64,000 nt of DNA from Roseibium sp. (GTDB taxonomy: Bacteria; Pseudomonadota; Alphaproteobacteria; Rhizobiales; Stappiaceae): assembly GCA_017643215.1 (NCBI GenBank), contig JAEPNV010000019.1:29997-93996 (forward strand), given 5' to 3'. The stretch's first letter is position 1; every line of letters starts with the position of its first letter. This document shows, one piece after another, positions 1 to 8,944 of the stretch. The notes beneath the pieces were generated by a model. That model made no database searches. It worked only from the letters and a program-made list of their open reading frames with translations, and was not told the DNA's origin. The position numbers and the translations under genes were made by a program.

Positions 1-3000
1 CGCTCGGATCTGCGCTCTTCAGTGCGGCCGAACGGATCCAGCCACGTGCCGCGCAGTCCCTTGAATTTGGCCAGCAGTTTGAAGGCGGAGAATATCCACG
101 GACCAAACGCGATCTTCTCCGGGCGGCCGGTCTTCGCATCCAGTTTACGGGCGAGCAGCGGCGGCGCGAGATGCACCTTCACCTTCTTCGGGTCGGCGAA
201 GCGCGCTGCGACCTTGGCCTTGAAGGCCGGATCGGAGTAAAGCCGCGCGACCTCGTACTCGTCCTTATAGGCCATGACCTTGTAGAGCATGTCGGCCGCC
301 GTTTTGGTCAACCGCATGGCACCCGGCCCGTGCCGTTCATCCGCCGATTTCACCGCGGCGATCTGGCTCTGGAACCGCGCTGCGTAGGCCGCATCCTGAT
401 AGGCTGTCAGTTCGTCGGCATAAGCTGCAATTTGCTCATCAAGGCTGAGTTCGGGCAGTTTGGCGTCCCGCGGCAGGGCCGCTAGGATTTTCTCAGGCGC
501 CGCCACGAGCACACGCCCGGCCCGGAACGCCTGGATGTTTGCTGCGACGGCGGCGCCATTGAGCTCAAGCGCGGCTTCGATCGCCCCGGCGGAGACCGGC
601 AGGCTGCCGGCCTGGTAGGCCATGCCGACCAGCAGCATATTGGCGAAAATCGCGTCCCCAAGGAGCCTTTCGGCAATCCCCGCCGCATCCATCGCCAGAT
701 AGGTTTCAGAGGCGTCCTTGAGCGCCTGGTCCATCCGTTTTTCGTCGAAGGACAGCGTCTGCTTCAGCACGAATTCGGCCGTAGGGGCGACGCGGGTGTT
801 GGCGACCGTTGTCGTCGCCGACCGGTTCACCAGGCCAAGTTGCTCGGCACTGGTGGCAACCACCATGTCGCTGGCCAGAAGCAGGTCGAGACTAGCGGTT
901 GGAACACGCGGGCCCTGGATATGTTTGTCGGGGGCAGCGAAGCGCACATGCGAGGTCACCGGGCCGCCCTTTTGCGCCAGACCCGTCATGTCGAGGGTCG
1001 AGGCGTGTTTTCCATCCAGATGCGCGGCCATCGCCAAAACGGCGCTGATGGTCGTCACGCCCATGCCGCCAATGCCGGCCACAAGCATGTTGTGCGTGCG
1101 CTCCAGGGACGGCAGGGCCGGATCGGCGAGACCCGCGGCCAGCGCGTCGATGTCGATCTCGGCCTTCTTCGGCTTGCGCAGCGCCGCGCCCTCGATTTCC
1201 ACGAAGGACGGGCAAAAGCCTTTCACGCAGGAAAAGTCCTTGTTGCAGCTCGACTGATTGATCTGGCGCTTTTCGCCGAACGGGGTCTGTAGCGGCTCGA
1301 CCGACAGGCAGTTCGACTGGACAGAGCAATCGCCGCAGCCCTCGCACACACGGTCGTTGATGAACAGGCGCTTGTCCGGGTCCGGAAACTGGCCGCGCTT
1401 GCGCCGGCGCCGCTTTTCCGCCGCGCAGGTCTGGTCATAGACGATGACGGAGACGCCGTTGAAGGTCTGAAACTCCGTCTGCACATCCATCAGATGGTCA
1501 CGGTGCAACACTTTCGTGCCGGGCGCGATATTGCTCCAGGCCCCGTATTGGTCGGGATTTTCGCTGACGATGGCGATCTTCTCGACGCCTTCGGCCTCAA
1601 GCTGGCGCGTGATTTGTGGGACGGTCAACGTACCGTCGACTTCCTGTCCACCGGTCATTGCGACCGCGTCGTTGTAAAGGACCTTGTAGGTGATCGGCAC
1701 ATTGGAGGCGAGCGCCTGGCGGATCGCCAGGATCCCGGAATGGAAATAGGTGCCGTCGCCCACATTGGCGAAGACGTGGGCATCGTTCGAAAAGGCGCTT
1801 TGACCAACCCACAGGACGCCCTCGCTGCCCATGGCGATCTGGCCGTCGGTCGTCCGGCCGGCGAGTTCGGCCATCGCATGACACCCAATGCCCGGCAGCG
1901 CGCGCGCGCCCTCCGGGATCACGGTGGAGGTGGAATGGGGGCAGCCGGAACAGAAATACGGCGCCCGTGCCGCCCGCTCCGCGTGGCCTTGTGCCCACAT
2001 GACCTGTTTGATCATGCGTTCTGACACTTGCCGCATATCTGGCGTCACCGCCTCTTCGGGAAGCCACTTCATGAGCGCTTCGATGATCTCGGCAACGGAA
2101 AGTTCCAGCACGTCGGACAGGAACGGCCGGCCTTGCGGACTGCGCTTGCCCCAAACCTGCGGCCGGACCGCCTCCGGCCAATGGTAGGACAATTCCTTGA
2201 TCTGCGGCTCCAGGAAGGCGCGCTTGTGTTCAACCACCAGCAGTTTTTCCGCCCCGCGCGCGAAACGGCCGAACGCCTCCGGCTCCAAGGGCCAGGGCAT
2301 GCCGACCTTATAGAGGGCCAGGCCGATGTCGCGCGCCCGGTCTTCGCTCAGGCCCATCAGGTCAAGCGCCTGCTTCAGATCGCGATACGCCTTGCCGGTT
2401 GCCACAAGGCCGAGCCGGACCCGGCGCGTTGCGCCGAATGTCACCTTGTCGAGGGCATTGACCCGGGCATAGGCCTGGGCGGCCGGCAAGCGCAACTCCC
2501 GCACCAAACGTTCCGTTTCCAGACGGTTGCCCAGCAGGAGGTCGCGGTTCTGGCGGTAGTCCTGGCGCGGATCGAAATCCTGCGGGCGCAGCAGCGACAG
2601 GCGGTCATCGGAGATATTGATCGTCGCGGACGCATCCATCGTATCCGAAACGCAGATGATCGCCGTCCAAAGACTGGAAAACCGCGACATTTCGAGCCCG
2701 TGCAGGCTGTAGTCGAGAACGTCCTGAATGTCGGAGGGATTCAGGATCGGGATTTCCGCATGTTGGAAAAAGAAGTCGCTTTGCGCCGGCAGGACGGAGG
2801 ATTTGGCCAGGTGATCGTCGCCCGCAAGGGCAAGCACGCCGCCATGGCGATCCGTGCCCGACGCGTTGGCCTGTTTCAGCGCATCCCCGGCCCGGTCGAC
2901 ACCCGGCGCCTTGCCGTACCAGATGCCGAAGACACCGTCATAATCCGATCCCTTGCCGTGCCCGCGGACCTTCTGGCTGCCCATCACCGCCGTTGCGCCC

Positions 3001-3263
3001 AGTTCCTCATTGACGCCAGGCTTGAACACAACGTCATGGGCGGCGAGATGCTTGCCGGCCCGCATCAGCTCCGTGTCATAGCCGCCTAGCGGCGAACCGC
3101 GATACCCGGATACAAAACCGCCGGTCTTCAAACCGGTTTTCCGGTCCAGCCGGACCCTGTCCAATGTGACCCGCACCAGGGCCTGAATTCCCGTGAGATA
3201 CACCTGTCCGGTGGTCGCGACGTATTTGTCGTCAAGCGTGACCGTCGGCACATGAACATTCAT
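1..3263 (-). CDS. Indolepyruvate ferredoxin oxidoreductase family protein, fused subunits (3' end beyond the window)
   Basis: Oxidative decarboxylation of aryl-pyruvates (indolepyruvate, phenylpyruvate) to acyl-CoA with ferredoxin as acceptor, a late step in aromatic amino-acid breakdown. The ATG at 3263 follows GGAGGG and gives MNVHVPTVTLDDKY; about 1087 residues are visible and the stop lies left of base 1. The order is that of the single-chain alphaproteobacterial enzyme: N-terminal pyrimidine-binding domain, TPP-binding domain with CSGCPHS near residue 437 and GIGCHAM just after, an iron-sulfur motif VCEGCGDCS near residue 637, then the gamma-type domain starting AGIGGMGVTT near residue 724. 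An Lrp/AsnC gene is divergent across about 150 bp and is the likely regulator. The family is clear; the exact substrate is inferred. Confidence 0.93.
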   Translation of the reverse strand, partial: MNVHVPTVTLDDKYVATTGQVYLTGIQALVRVTLDRVRLDRKTGLKTGGFVSGYRGSPLGGYDTELMRAGKHLAAHDVVFKPGVNEELGATAVMGSQKVRGHGKGSDYDGVFGIWYGKAPGVDRAGDALKQANASGTDRHGGVLALAGDDHLAKSSVLPAQSDFFFQHAEIPILNPSDIQDVLDYSLHGLEMSRFSSLWTAIICVSDTMDASATINISDDRLSLLRPQDFDPRQDYRQNRDLLLGNRLETERLVRELRLPAAQAYARVNALDKVTFGATRRVRLGLVATGKAYRDLKQALDLMGLSEDRARDIGLALYKVGMPWPLEPEAFGRFARGAEKLLVVEHKRAFLEPQIKELSYHWPEAVRPQVWGKRSPQGRPFLSDVLELSVAEIIEALMKWLPEEAVTPDMRQVSERMIKQVMWAQGHAERAARAPYFCSGCPHSTSTVIPEGARALPGIGCHAMAELAGRTTDGQIAMGSEGVLWVGQSAFSNDAHVFANVGDGTYFHSGILAIRQALASNVPITYKVLYNDAVAMTGGQEVDGTLTVPQITRQLEAEGVEKIAIVSENPDQYGAWSNIAPGTKVLHRDHLMDVQTEFQTFNGVSVIVYDQTCAAEKRRRRKRGQFPDPDKRLFINDRVCEGCGDCSVQSNCLSVEPLQTPFGEKRQINQSSCNKDFSCVKGFCPSFVEIEGAALRKPKKAEIDIDALAAGLADPALPSLERTHNMLVAGIGGMGVTTISAVLAMAAHLDGKHASTLDMTGLAQKGGPVTSHVRFAAPDKHIQGPRVPTASLDLLLASDMVVATSAEQLGLVNRSATTTVANTRVAPTAEFVLKQTLSFDEKRMDQALKDASETYLAMDAAGIAERLLGDAIFANMLLVGMAYQAGSLPVSAGAIEAALELNGAAVAANIQAFRAGRVLVAAPEKILAALPRDAKLPELSLDEQIAAYADELTAYQDAAYAARFQSQIAAVKSADERHGPGAMRLTKTAADMLYKVMAYKDEYEVARLYSDPAFKAKVAARFADPKKVKVHLAPPLLARKLDAKTGRPEKIAFGPWIFSAFKLLAKFKGLRGTWLDPFGRTEERRSE

Positions 3264-3413
3264 TCGTTTTCCCTCCTCGCCGGAACCCGTGTGCACGGCC
3301 TCGCGTCCCGGCCGCACCCTTCTTAGGTTAATATCGTCCTTTTCAGCCGCAATTTCTGTGCTATCGTACCCCCACAACACAAAAACAGCGCGTAAATTTT
3401 CCCACCAAAACCG
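3264..3413. promoter_or_regulatory. Divergent promoter region, oxidoreductase and Lrp-type regulator
   Basis: About 150 bp separate the two divergent starts. The part near the regulator is richer in A and T than the surroundings. Lrp/AsnC proteins commonly bind such divergent regions and control the neighbouring catabolic gene. I see no clean palindrome that I would call the operator. Confidence 0.45.
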
Positions 3414-3893
3414 ATGCCAGAAAAATATCTCCTTGATCCGTCGGATATCCGCGTGCTGCGCGTCCTCCAGCGCGATGCCTCCCTGTCCATCGCCGAGGTC
3501 GCCAAGGAAGCGGGTATGAGCCAGACACCGTGCTGGCGCCGGATCAAAAAGCTGAAGGAACAAGGCATTATCAAGCAAATCACAGCGATTATCGACCGTG
3601 AATCGGTTGGCCTCGGATTTGTGGCCTATTCATTTGTGAAATTAGCGGTTCCAAGCCGCGAGAACATGGAGACCTTCGACAAACTGGTCCACCATTGGCC
3701 GGAAGTGGTCACTTGCGAGCGAATCACCGGCGCGGTCGATTACCTGATCAAGGTCGTGACGGACGACATCAAGACCTATGACAATTTCTTGCGGCTGAAA
3801 CTGCTCGACAACACGCTGGTGTCGGATGTGCAGTCGCGCATTGTCGTCAACACAGTCAAGGATACGGTCGCCCTACCCTTGCGCGAAAACTGA
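3414..3893 (+). CDS. Lrp/AsnC family transcriptional regulator
   Basis: A 159-residue DNA-binding protein of typical Lrp/AsnC length. An N-terminal winged helix-turn-helix covers roughly residues 8-60 (the segment DASLSIAEVAKEAGMSQTPC is the HTH core). It is followed by the RAM/ACT-like effector domain from about residue 70, including the AVDYLIKVV strand typical of the ligand-binding fold. These regulators sense amino acids and usually control an adjacent gene. Here the divergent gene is indolepyruvate ferredoxin oxidoreductase, and an amino-acid oxidase and permeases follow downstream, so a role in aromatic or branched amino-acid catabolism is the natural inference. Confidence 0.95.
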   Translation: MPEKYLLDPSDIRVLRVLQRDASLSIAEVAKEAGMSQTPCWRRIKKLKEQGIIKQITAIIDRESVGLGFVAYSFVKLAVPSRENMETFDKLVHHWPEVVTCERITGAVDYLIKVVTDDIKTYDNFLRLKLLDNTLVSDVQSRIVVNTVKDTVALPLREN

Positions 3894-4071
3894 GCCGACC
3901 GCGCGATCCGGCCGCCGGCATTTCCGGAAATTGAAAAGCCCTCGTTCGCCAAAAGCGCAGGACGCCGTCATGAGGGGCGGCAAATGGGCGGATGTAAAAG
4001 AGCCGATTTCCCAATGGCGGAAGACCTATAACCCTACGTGACCGAGGGTTTTGGGACTTAAACAGCCATAT

Positions 4072-4989
4072 TCAGGCCAATAACGCCAGCGTTCCGACGG
4101 TTGCCGTCGTCGACAGCAAGATCGCCTTCATCAACAAGGTCGGGTCGATGCCATAGCGCAGCGCCAGGACAAACGGCATCGCGCCACACGGTCCCGCCGC
4201 GACCAGGAGCACGGACTCGGTCCACAGCGCCGCGGTTCCGCCGGCGAGCCCGGCAAGACCGGAAAAAACAATCGGATGGACGATGATCTTGAGGCCGATC
4301 GTGGTGGCCGTTGCGCCCTCCAGGCGCCGCAGCGGCACGGCGGAGAGCATCACGCCCAGCGCGAACAGCGCCGCCGGCGCGGTCGCCGCACCGACAAAAT
4401 CCACATACTGGCCGACGCCGTCATGAAGCCCGATGCCGGAAAGATTGACCAGAACGCCGGCGGCCAGTGACAGTATGAGCGGATTGGTGCCGATTTGCCG
4501 GGCGATTTTCACCGCCGATCCGCGCCCCGCGCTGACCACGTCCAGAAGCAGGATGGTCGCGCCGTAAAGCACCACAGCATCCATCGCCATGACCGCGGCT
4601 ACGGGCAGCGCCGCCTCCGGGCCGATCACCGCCTGGGCGATCGGATAAACGAAAAAGACGTGGTTGGCGAAGCAGGCGGCCATGCCAAGCAGCAAGGCTT
4701 CGAGAACCGGGCGCCGGAACACCCAGTAGCACAAGGCAAATCCAAGCCCGTAGACCAGAACCTCGCTGGCCAGATACGTCAACATGACGGCGGCGTTGAA
4801 CTGGTCGAGGGGCGCCCGAGCGACCAGACCGAACAGCAACGCTGGAAGCGCGCACAGGATTACAAACTTGTTGATCGCCGTTGCATCGCCGCGATCCAGA
4901 ACACCGCGCCAGCCCAGCCCATAGCCCAGTGCGAGCGCGGCAAACACGGGCAGGATCGCAGTTTGAAGGGCATCGATGACCGGCAACAT
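4072..4989 (-). CDS. AEC (auxin efflux carrier) family permease
   Basis: A 305-residue inner-membrane transporter of the auxin efflux carrier family, whose bacterial members move small carboxylates or amino-acid-derived anions. Hydrophobic segments run the whole length, starting LPVIDALQTAILPVFAALAL, in the two-halves arrangement of the family (about ten membrane spans). An upstream in-frame start at 5082 would overlap the DadA-like gene by over 80 bp. The ATG at 4989 has an AGAAGG ribosome site and lies 10 bp after the stop of that gene, so the two probably form one transcript. Coupling to an amino-acid oxidase suggests export or uptake of the amino acid or its keto acid. Confidence 0.88.
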   Translation of the reverse strand: MLPVIDALQTAILPVFAALALGYGLGWRGVLDRGDATAINKFVILCALPALLFGLVARAPLDQFNAAVMLTYLASEVLVYGLGFALCYWVFRRPVLEALLLGMAACFANHVFFVYPIAQAVIGPEAALPVAAVMAMDAVVLYGATILLLDVVSAGRGSAVKIARQIGTNPLILSLAAGVLVNLSGIGLHDGVGQYVDFVGAATAPAALFALGVMLSAVPLRRLEGATATTIGLKIIVHPIVFSGLAGLAGGTAALWTESVLLVAAGPCGAMPFVLALRYGIDPTLLMKAILLSTTATVGTLALLA

Positions 4990-4999
4990 GTGACGCCTT

Positions 5000-6268
5000 C
5001 TAAGACCCCTTGCCCAACTGGCCCGCCTTGAACCGGTCCGGATGGAGCGGTGCGATATCGGTACACGGTGTCTGGCTGACAATCAGGTCTGCGATCAGCC
5101 GGCCCGTCAGGGGCCCGAGTGTGAATCCGGAATGTCCATGGCCGAAATTGTACCAAAGCCCCGGGACCACGGAGGATGGACCGACGACCGGGAGGGAATC
5201 GGGCAGACACGGCCGGGATCCCATCCACGGTTTGTCCTCAACGGGCTGTCCCAACGGAAAGATTTCGTTGGCGCGCATTTGCGCCCGCGCGATCTGGGAA
5301 AGGCGCGGCGGTGCATCCATATCGGAAAAATCGACGCCCGTCGTCAGCCGGATCCCGCGCTCCATCGGCGTCAGCACAAACCCGTATTGCATGTCGACAA
5401 CCGGACGTGACAACGATTCGCCGGAGGGCGGGCGGAAATGAAGATGGTATCCGCGCTTGGCGATCACCGGAAAAGTCTCGCCAAGTGAAGATGCCAGCGC
5501 ACCGGACCAGGGACCAAGCGCCAAAACGGCATGCGGCGCACTGACCGTGGTTCGTTGGGTCTCCAAGAGCCATTGGCCGCGTTCGCGGCGAAGCGCGCGC
5601 GCATCGCCAATGAAATAGCTGCCGCCGCTTTGAATGAAGGCGCGCCAGATCGCCTCGGTCACGGCCGCCGGATTGGACACCGATTCGCTCTGCGGCCACA
5701 AAACGCCCCAGAGCTTGCCCGTCCTCAGGCCCGGTTCAACGGACGGGATGTCGCCCTCCATCAGTTCCTGGTAATCAACCCCGAATATGCGCGCGTAGTG
5801 GCGTTCGGTTTCCCCATCGGCAAAGCCTGAGGCTGTGCGGTAAAGATGCAACCAGCCGCTCTTTCGGTAAAACCGCTGGGCATTGGCCTGCCTGGCAAGG
5901 TCCTGGTGCTCGGCAACGGCCCGCGCCCGCAAGGGCGCAACCGCATGGGCGTGGCGCTGGACGCCCGGCCGCGCGGCGTTTTTTTGAAACGCCCTCAGCC
6001 AGGGCAGCAAACCAACAAGCGTCTTGGGGCTGTAGACGACGGCGGTCGACTGATTGAGCGCGATTTCCAGAAGGACGGCGGGATTGAGCGGGATCGACGG
6101 CGGCACGAACCCGTTGCGCTCCACGATGCCCGCGTTGCCGAAGGACGTTTCCTCTCCCGGATGCCGCCGGTCGATCAGCACCACGTTGAGCCCGCGCCGG
6201 CGCAGATGGACCGCCGTCGACACGCCGACGATCCCCGCGCCCAGAACCAGTATATCCGTGGTGTGCAA
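5000..6268 (-). CDS. FAD-dependent oxidoreductase, D-amino-acid dehydrogenase (DadA) type
   Basis: DAO-superfamily flavoprotein. The Rossmann motif ILVLGAGIVGVSTAVHL lies at the N-terminus, followed by the conserved SFGNAGIV segment and, near the C-terminus, the FAD-contacting GLWYNFGHGHSGFTLGP. These features and the length (about 422 residues) fit DadA-like D-amino-acid dehydrogenases that pass electrons to the respiratory chain. Start choice is uncertain: TTG at 6268 has AGAGG five bases upstream and puts the FAD motif directly at the start, as in homologues. The frame stays open to an ATG at 6349, which would add 27 unlikely residues, and a GTG lies at 6289. Followed at 10 bp by an AEC permease. 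Confidence 0.87.
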   Translation of the reverse strand: MHTTDILVLGAGIVGVSTAVHLRRRGLNVVLIDRRHPGEETSFGNAGIVERNGFVPPSIPLNPAVLLEIALNQSTAVVYSPKTLVGLLPWLRAFQKNAARPGVQRHAHAVAPLRARAVAEHQDLARQANAQRFYRKSGWLHLYRTASGFADGETERHYARIFGVDYQELMEGDIPSVEPGLRTGKLWGVLWPQSESVSNPAAVTEAIWRAFIQSGGSYFIGDARALRRERGQWLLETQRTTVSAPHAVLALGPWSGALASSLGETFPVIAKRGYHLHFRPPSGESLSRPVVDMQYGFVLTPMERGIRLTTGVDFSDMDAPPRLSQIARAQMRANEIFPLGQPVEDKPWMGSRPCLPDSLPVVGPSSVVPGLWYNFGHGHSGFTLGPLTGRLIADLIVSQTPCTDIAPLHPDRFKAGQLGKGS

Positions 6269-6387
6269 TATAGCCTCTTGGAAAATCACCGCTTTCGCTC
6301 TTACCCTATTTTGCGTTGAAACAACATTGCCGCACCACTCTCGTCCCAAAGGACCGGTGAACGGATCGCGGCCCGGGAACCTTTGCG

Positions 6388-7353
6388 ATGATCAAATTGC
6401 CGCTGCGCGGCCTTGGCTGGATCGGACAACGCGGCGCCGCGGCCGTCGCGGTGAGCGTTTTGATCGGCATGTTGCTGCCGGCCTGGTCCGCCTATGCGCG
6501 CCCGTTCATCAGCGAAGCCGTGTTTGTGCTTTTGGTGCTGGCCTTCTTGCGCGTTGACACACAGGCGGTTGGGCGCCGGTTCCGGCGGCCCGCCCTATTG
6601 TGTGCCGCTGCCCTATGGATGCTGGTTGCCGTCCCGGTTCTGGCCGTGGTGTTGTGCCGATTTCTGGGGCTGGATGCGCTCGGCCCGGAAGTGATGCTGG
6701 CCGTCTTCATCGCCACCGCCGCGCCCTCGGTGATGTCGGCGCCGGCCTTTATTTATTTGATGGGGCTCGATGGGGCCCTCAGCCTGACGGTCCTGGTCAT
6801 CGGCGTCGTCCTGACACCGGTCACCGCGCCCCTGATCGGGACCTTGATGCTCGGCGACACCTTGCCGCTAGATGGCCTTCGTCTCGGCTTGCAGCTTATG
6901 TTGCTGCTCGGCGGCTCCTACGCGCTGGCGGCCGTGATCCGGGCCCTTGCCGGCAAGGACCGGGTCAACCACTACCGGTATCAGATCGACGGCTTGAACG
7001 TCCTGGTGCTGTTTTTCTTCGCTGTCGCGGCGATGGACGGGGTCGCCGCAAGCTTTTTCGATCGGCCCGTCTTTACCGCCGCTTTGGCCGCTTTGACATT
7101 CGCCGTTGCCTTGACCCAAATCGGATTGACGCTGCTCGCGTTCCGGCCGGCGTCCAGAGCCGATGCATTTGTCATCGCCCATTCCACGGGTGCCAGGAAC
7201 ATGGGGCTGATGGTGGCCGCCCTTGGCGGTACCTTGCCGGAGTTCACCTGGCTGTGGTTCGCCCTCGGCCAGCTCCCCATCTACATGCTGCCCTTTCTGC
7301 TGCGCCCGATGGCCCGGCGCTTTTCCGGGCTGTCACCGTCGGCCAGCACCTGA
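6388..7353 (+). CDS. SBF/BASS-like (bile acid:sodium symporter type) membrane protein
   Basis: A 321-residue integral membrane protein with about nine or ten hydrophobic segments. The pattern of short charged loops, paired half-repeats and glycine/proline-rich breaks in helices (for example ATAAPSVMSAPAF and HSTGARNMGLMVAAL) matches the bile acid:sodium symporter and arsenite-carrier superfamily. The NSTGARN-like segment near the C-terminal half is characteristic of the crossover region. The substrate cannot be read from the sequence. It is divergent from the DadA-like gene, with which it may share a control region of about 120 bp. Confidence 0.75.
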   Translation: MIKLPLRGLGWIGQRGAAAVAVSVLIGMLLPAWSAYARPFISEAVFVLLVLAFLRVDTQAVGRRFRRPALLCAAALWMLVAVPVLAVVLCRFLGLDALGPEVMLAVFIATAAPSVMSAPAFIYLMGLDGALSLTVLVIGVVLTPVTAPLIGTLMLGDTLPLDGLRLGLQLMLLLGGSYALAAVIRALAGKDRVNHYRYQIDGLNVLVLFFFAVAAMDGVAASFFDRPVFTAALAALTFAVALTQIGLTLLAFRPASRADAFVIAHSTGARNMGLMVAALGGTLPEFTWLWFALGQLPIYMLPFLLRPMARRFSGLSPSAST

Positions 7354-7464
7354 GTGAACCGACGTTCCGGCCTGGAGCCGAACGCCACTCACCTTGCCCT
7401 CGGCCAAAGGCCATGCTAGCGGGCGCCGGATCAATGATCCCGCGCCCCTCCGGAGCTTTTTGCC

Positions 7465-8136
7465 ATGTCCAAGGAAATCCTCATCGCCCCCTCGATCCTG
7501 GCCTCCGACTTCTCCAAGCTCGGCCAGGAGGTCAAGGACGTGGTTGAGGCCGGCGCCGACTGGATCCATCTGGATGTCATGGACGGGCATTTTGTCCCGA
7601 ACATCACCTTTGGTCCCGATGTGATCGCCAAGATCAGGCCCCACACCGACAGGATCTTCGACACGCATTTGATGATCGCGCCGTGCGATCCCTATCTGGA
7701 AGCCTTCGCCAAGGCCGGATCGGACATCATCACGGTGCACGCGGAGGCAGGCCCGCACCTTGACCGCTCGCTTCAGGCGATCCGGGCCCTTGGCAAGAAG
7801 GCGGGCGTGTCGCTCAATCCGTCTACCCCGGAAAACGTCATCGAATACGTGCTCGACCGGCTCGATCTCATCTTGCTGATGACCGTCAATCCGGGCTTCG
7901 GCGGGCAGAAATTCATCGACGCCGTGGTTGACAAGGTCGCCCGCGTGAAGGCGATGGTCGGCGACCGGCCGATCGATATCGAGATCGACGGCGGCGTGAC
8001 ACCCGAAACCGCCCCCCGTGTCGCCGCCGCCGGCGCCAATGTGCTGGTCGCCGGATCCGCCGTCTTCAAGGGCGGCTCGGTCGACAGTTACCGCGCCAAC
8101 ATTGCCGCGATCCGAAGCGCGGCCAGAAGCGCGTGA
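7465..8136 (+). CDS. rpe: Ribulose-phosphate 3-epimerase
   Basis: Interconverts ribulose 5-phosphate and xylulose 5-phosphate in the pentose phosphate and Calvin pathways. The 223-residue TIM barrel carries the family signatures: [12 protein letters not shown] at the start, the metal and catalytic motif [14 protein letters not shown], the active-site [13 protein letters not shown], and the phosphate-binding EIDGGV and [11 protein letters not shown] near the end. The length is normal. Spacing to the SBF-like gene is about 110 bp, so it may have its own promoter. Confidence 0.97.
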   Translation: MSKEILIAPSILASDFSKLGQEVKDVVEAGADWIHLDVMDGHFVPNITFGPDVIAKIRPHTDRIFDTHLMIAPCDPYLEAFAKAGSDIITVHAEAGPHLDRSLQAIRALGKKAGVSLNPSTPENVIEYVLDRLDLILLMTVNPGFGGQKFIDAVVDKVARVKAMVGDRPIDIEIDGGVTPETAPRVAAAGANVLVAGSAVFKGGSVDSYRANIAAIRSAARSA

Positions 8137-8326
8137 GTTTGGCGAGACGGCACATGGCCCAATTGGAAAAGGTGGCCGCTTTCTCGGGACCGTGAAACTT
8201 GTTCAGATCGTCATCCTCAACGCAAAACTGAGGGACCAATTTCAACAACAGAATTGATGACAGCCGGGTATTGGGAAGACTCCGGCACACCATTGCGCGG
8301 AAGCCTTTTTTCAACGAATTGCGCCT

Positions 8327-8887
8327 ATGACGGTTGGCATGGACGCGGCAGACACCACCGTGCCGGCGCGGCCGGACCGGCGCTCAAATGCGCGAAGATC
8401 CCGCACCTGGCGGGGCGTGATCGGGTTTGCTGTCATTTGGTCCGTGCTGATCACCGGTCTGGTGGCGCTTCAGCTGGGATTTGCCGGACTGGCCCTGAGC
8501 GGGCGGCTGGTCTGGACCCTTGCCCTTTTCGCGGCGGGTTCTTTTTTCGGCGGCCTGTTCGCACACGGGTTTTCAGCCGTTGCGGTCAAGTTGAAAAACG
8601 AGCCCACCGCACGCTTTGCCGCATTCTTCATCGGGCTGTCCTGCGGAACGGTCGGCCTGACCGCATTTTTGCACTTTCTCGACTACCGGGATTACTACGC
8701 GAAGTGGCACAGCCCCGCCCGGTCGATGTACTGGATCCACGAGCAGCTCATGACCGGTGCCGGATCGGCCTATATCTTCGTGGTCAATGCCATGCCGCTT
8801 CTTCTTCCGTGGGGCTTGCCACTCTTGTTTGCGGCAAGCTGGGATTATGCTGTTCAGGGAGCCCGCCCTGCCCCGGCGCGGCATTGA
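8327..8887 (+). CDS. Hypothetical membrane protein with four predicted spans
   Basis: A 186-residue protein with a basic N-terminal tail (residues 1-30). Four hydrophobic segments follow, at roughly 31-52, 60-80, 100-118 and 145-165, with a loop between the last two that contains YRDYYAKWHSPARSMYWIHEQ. No family is recognised. The start at 8327 is the first ATG; a second ATG at 8339 (MDAADT) would also serve. It lies between rpe and purB with gaps of 190 and 57 bp and might be co-transcribed with purB. Confidence 0.7.
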   Translation: MTVGMDAADTTVPARPDRRSNARRSRTWRGVIGFAVIWSVLITGLVALQLGFAGLALSGRLVWTLALFAAGSFFGGLFAHGFSAVAVKLKNEPTARFAAFFIGLSCGTVGLTAFLHFLDYRDYYAKWHSPARSMYWIHEQLMTGAGSAYIFVVNAMPLLLPWGLPLLFAASWDYAVQGARPAPARH

Positions 8888-8944
8888 GAAAACCGGCGCT
8901 TCCTGCTAGACCCCGGCCGTGCTCCCCAAGAACGAGGGTTATTG

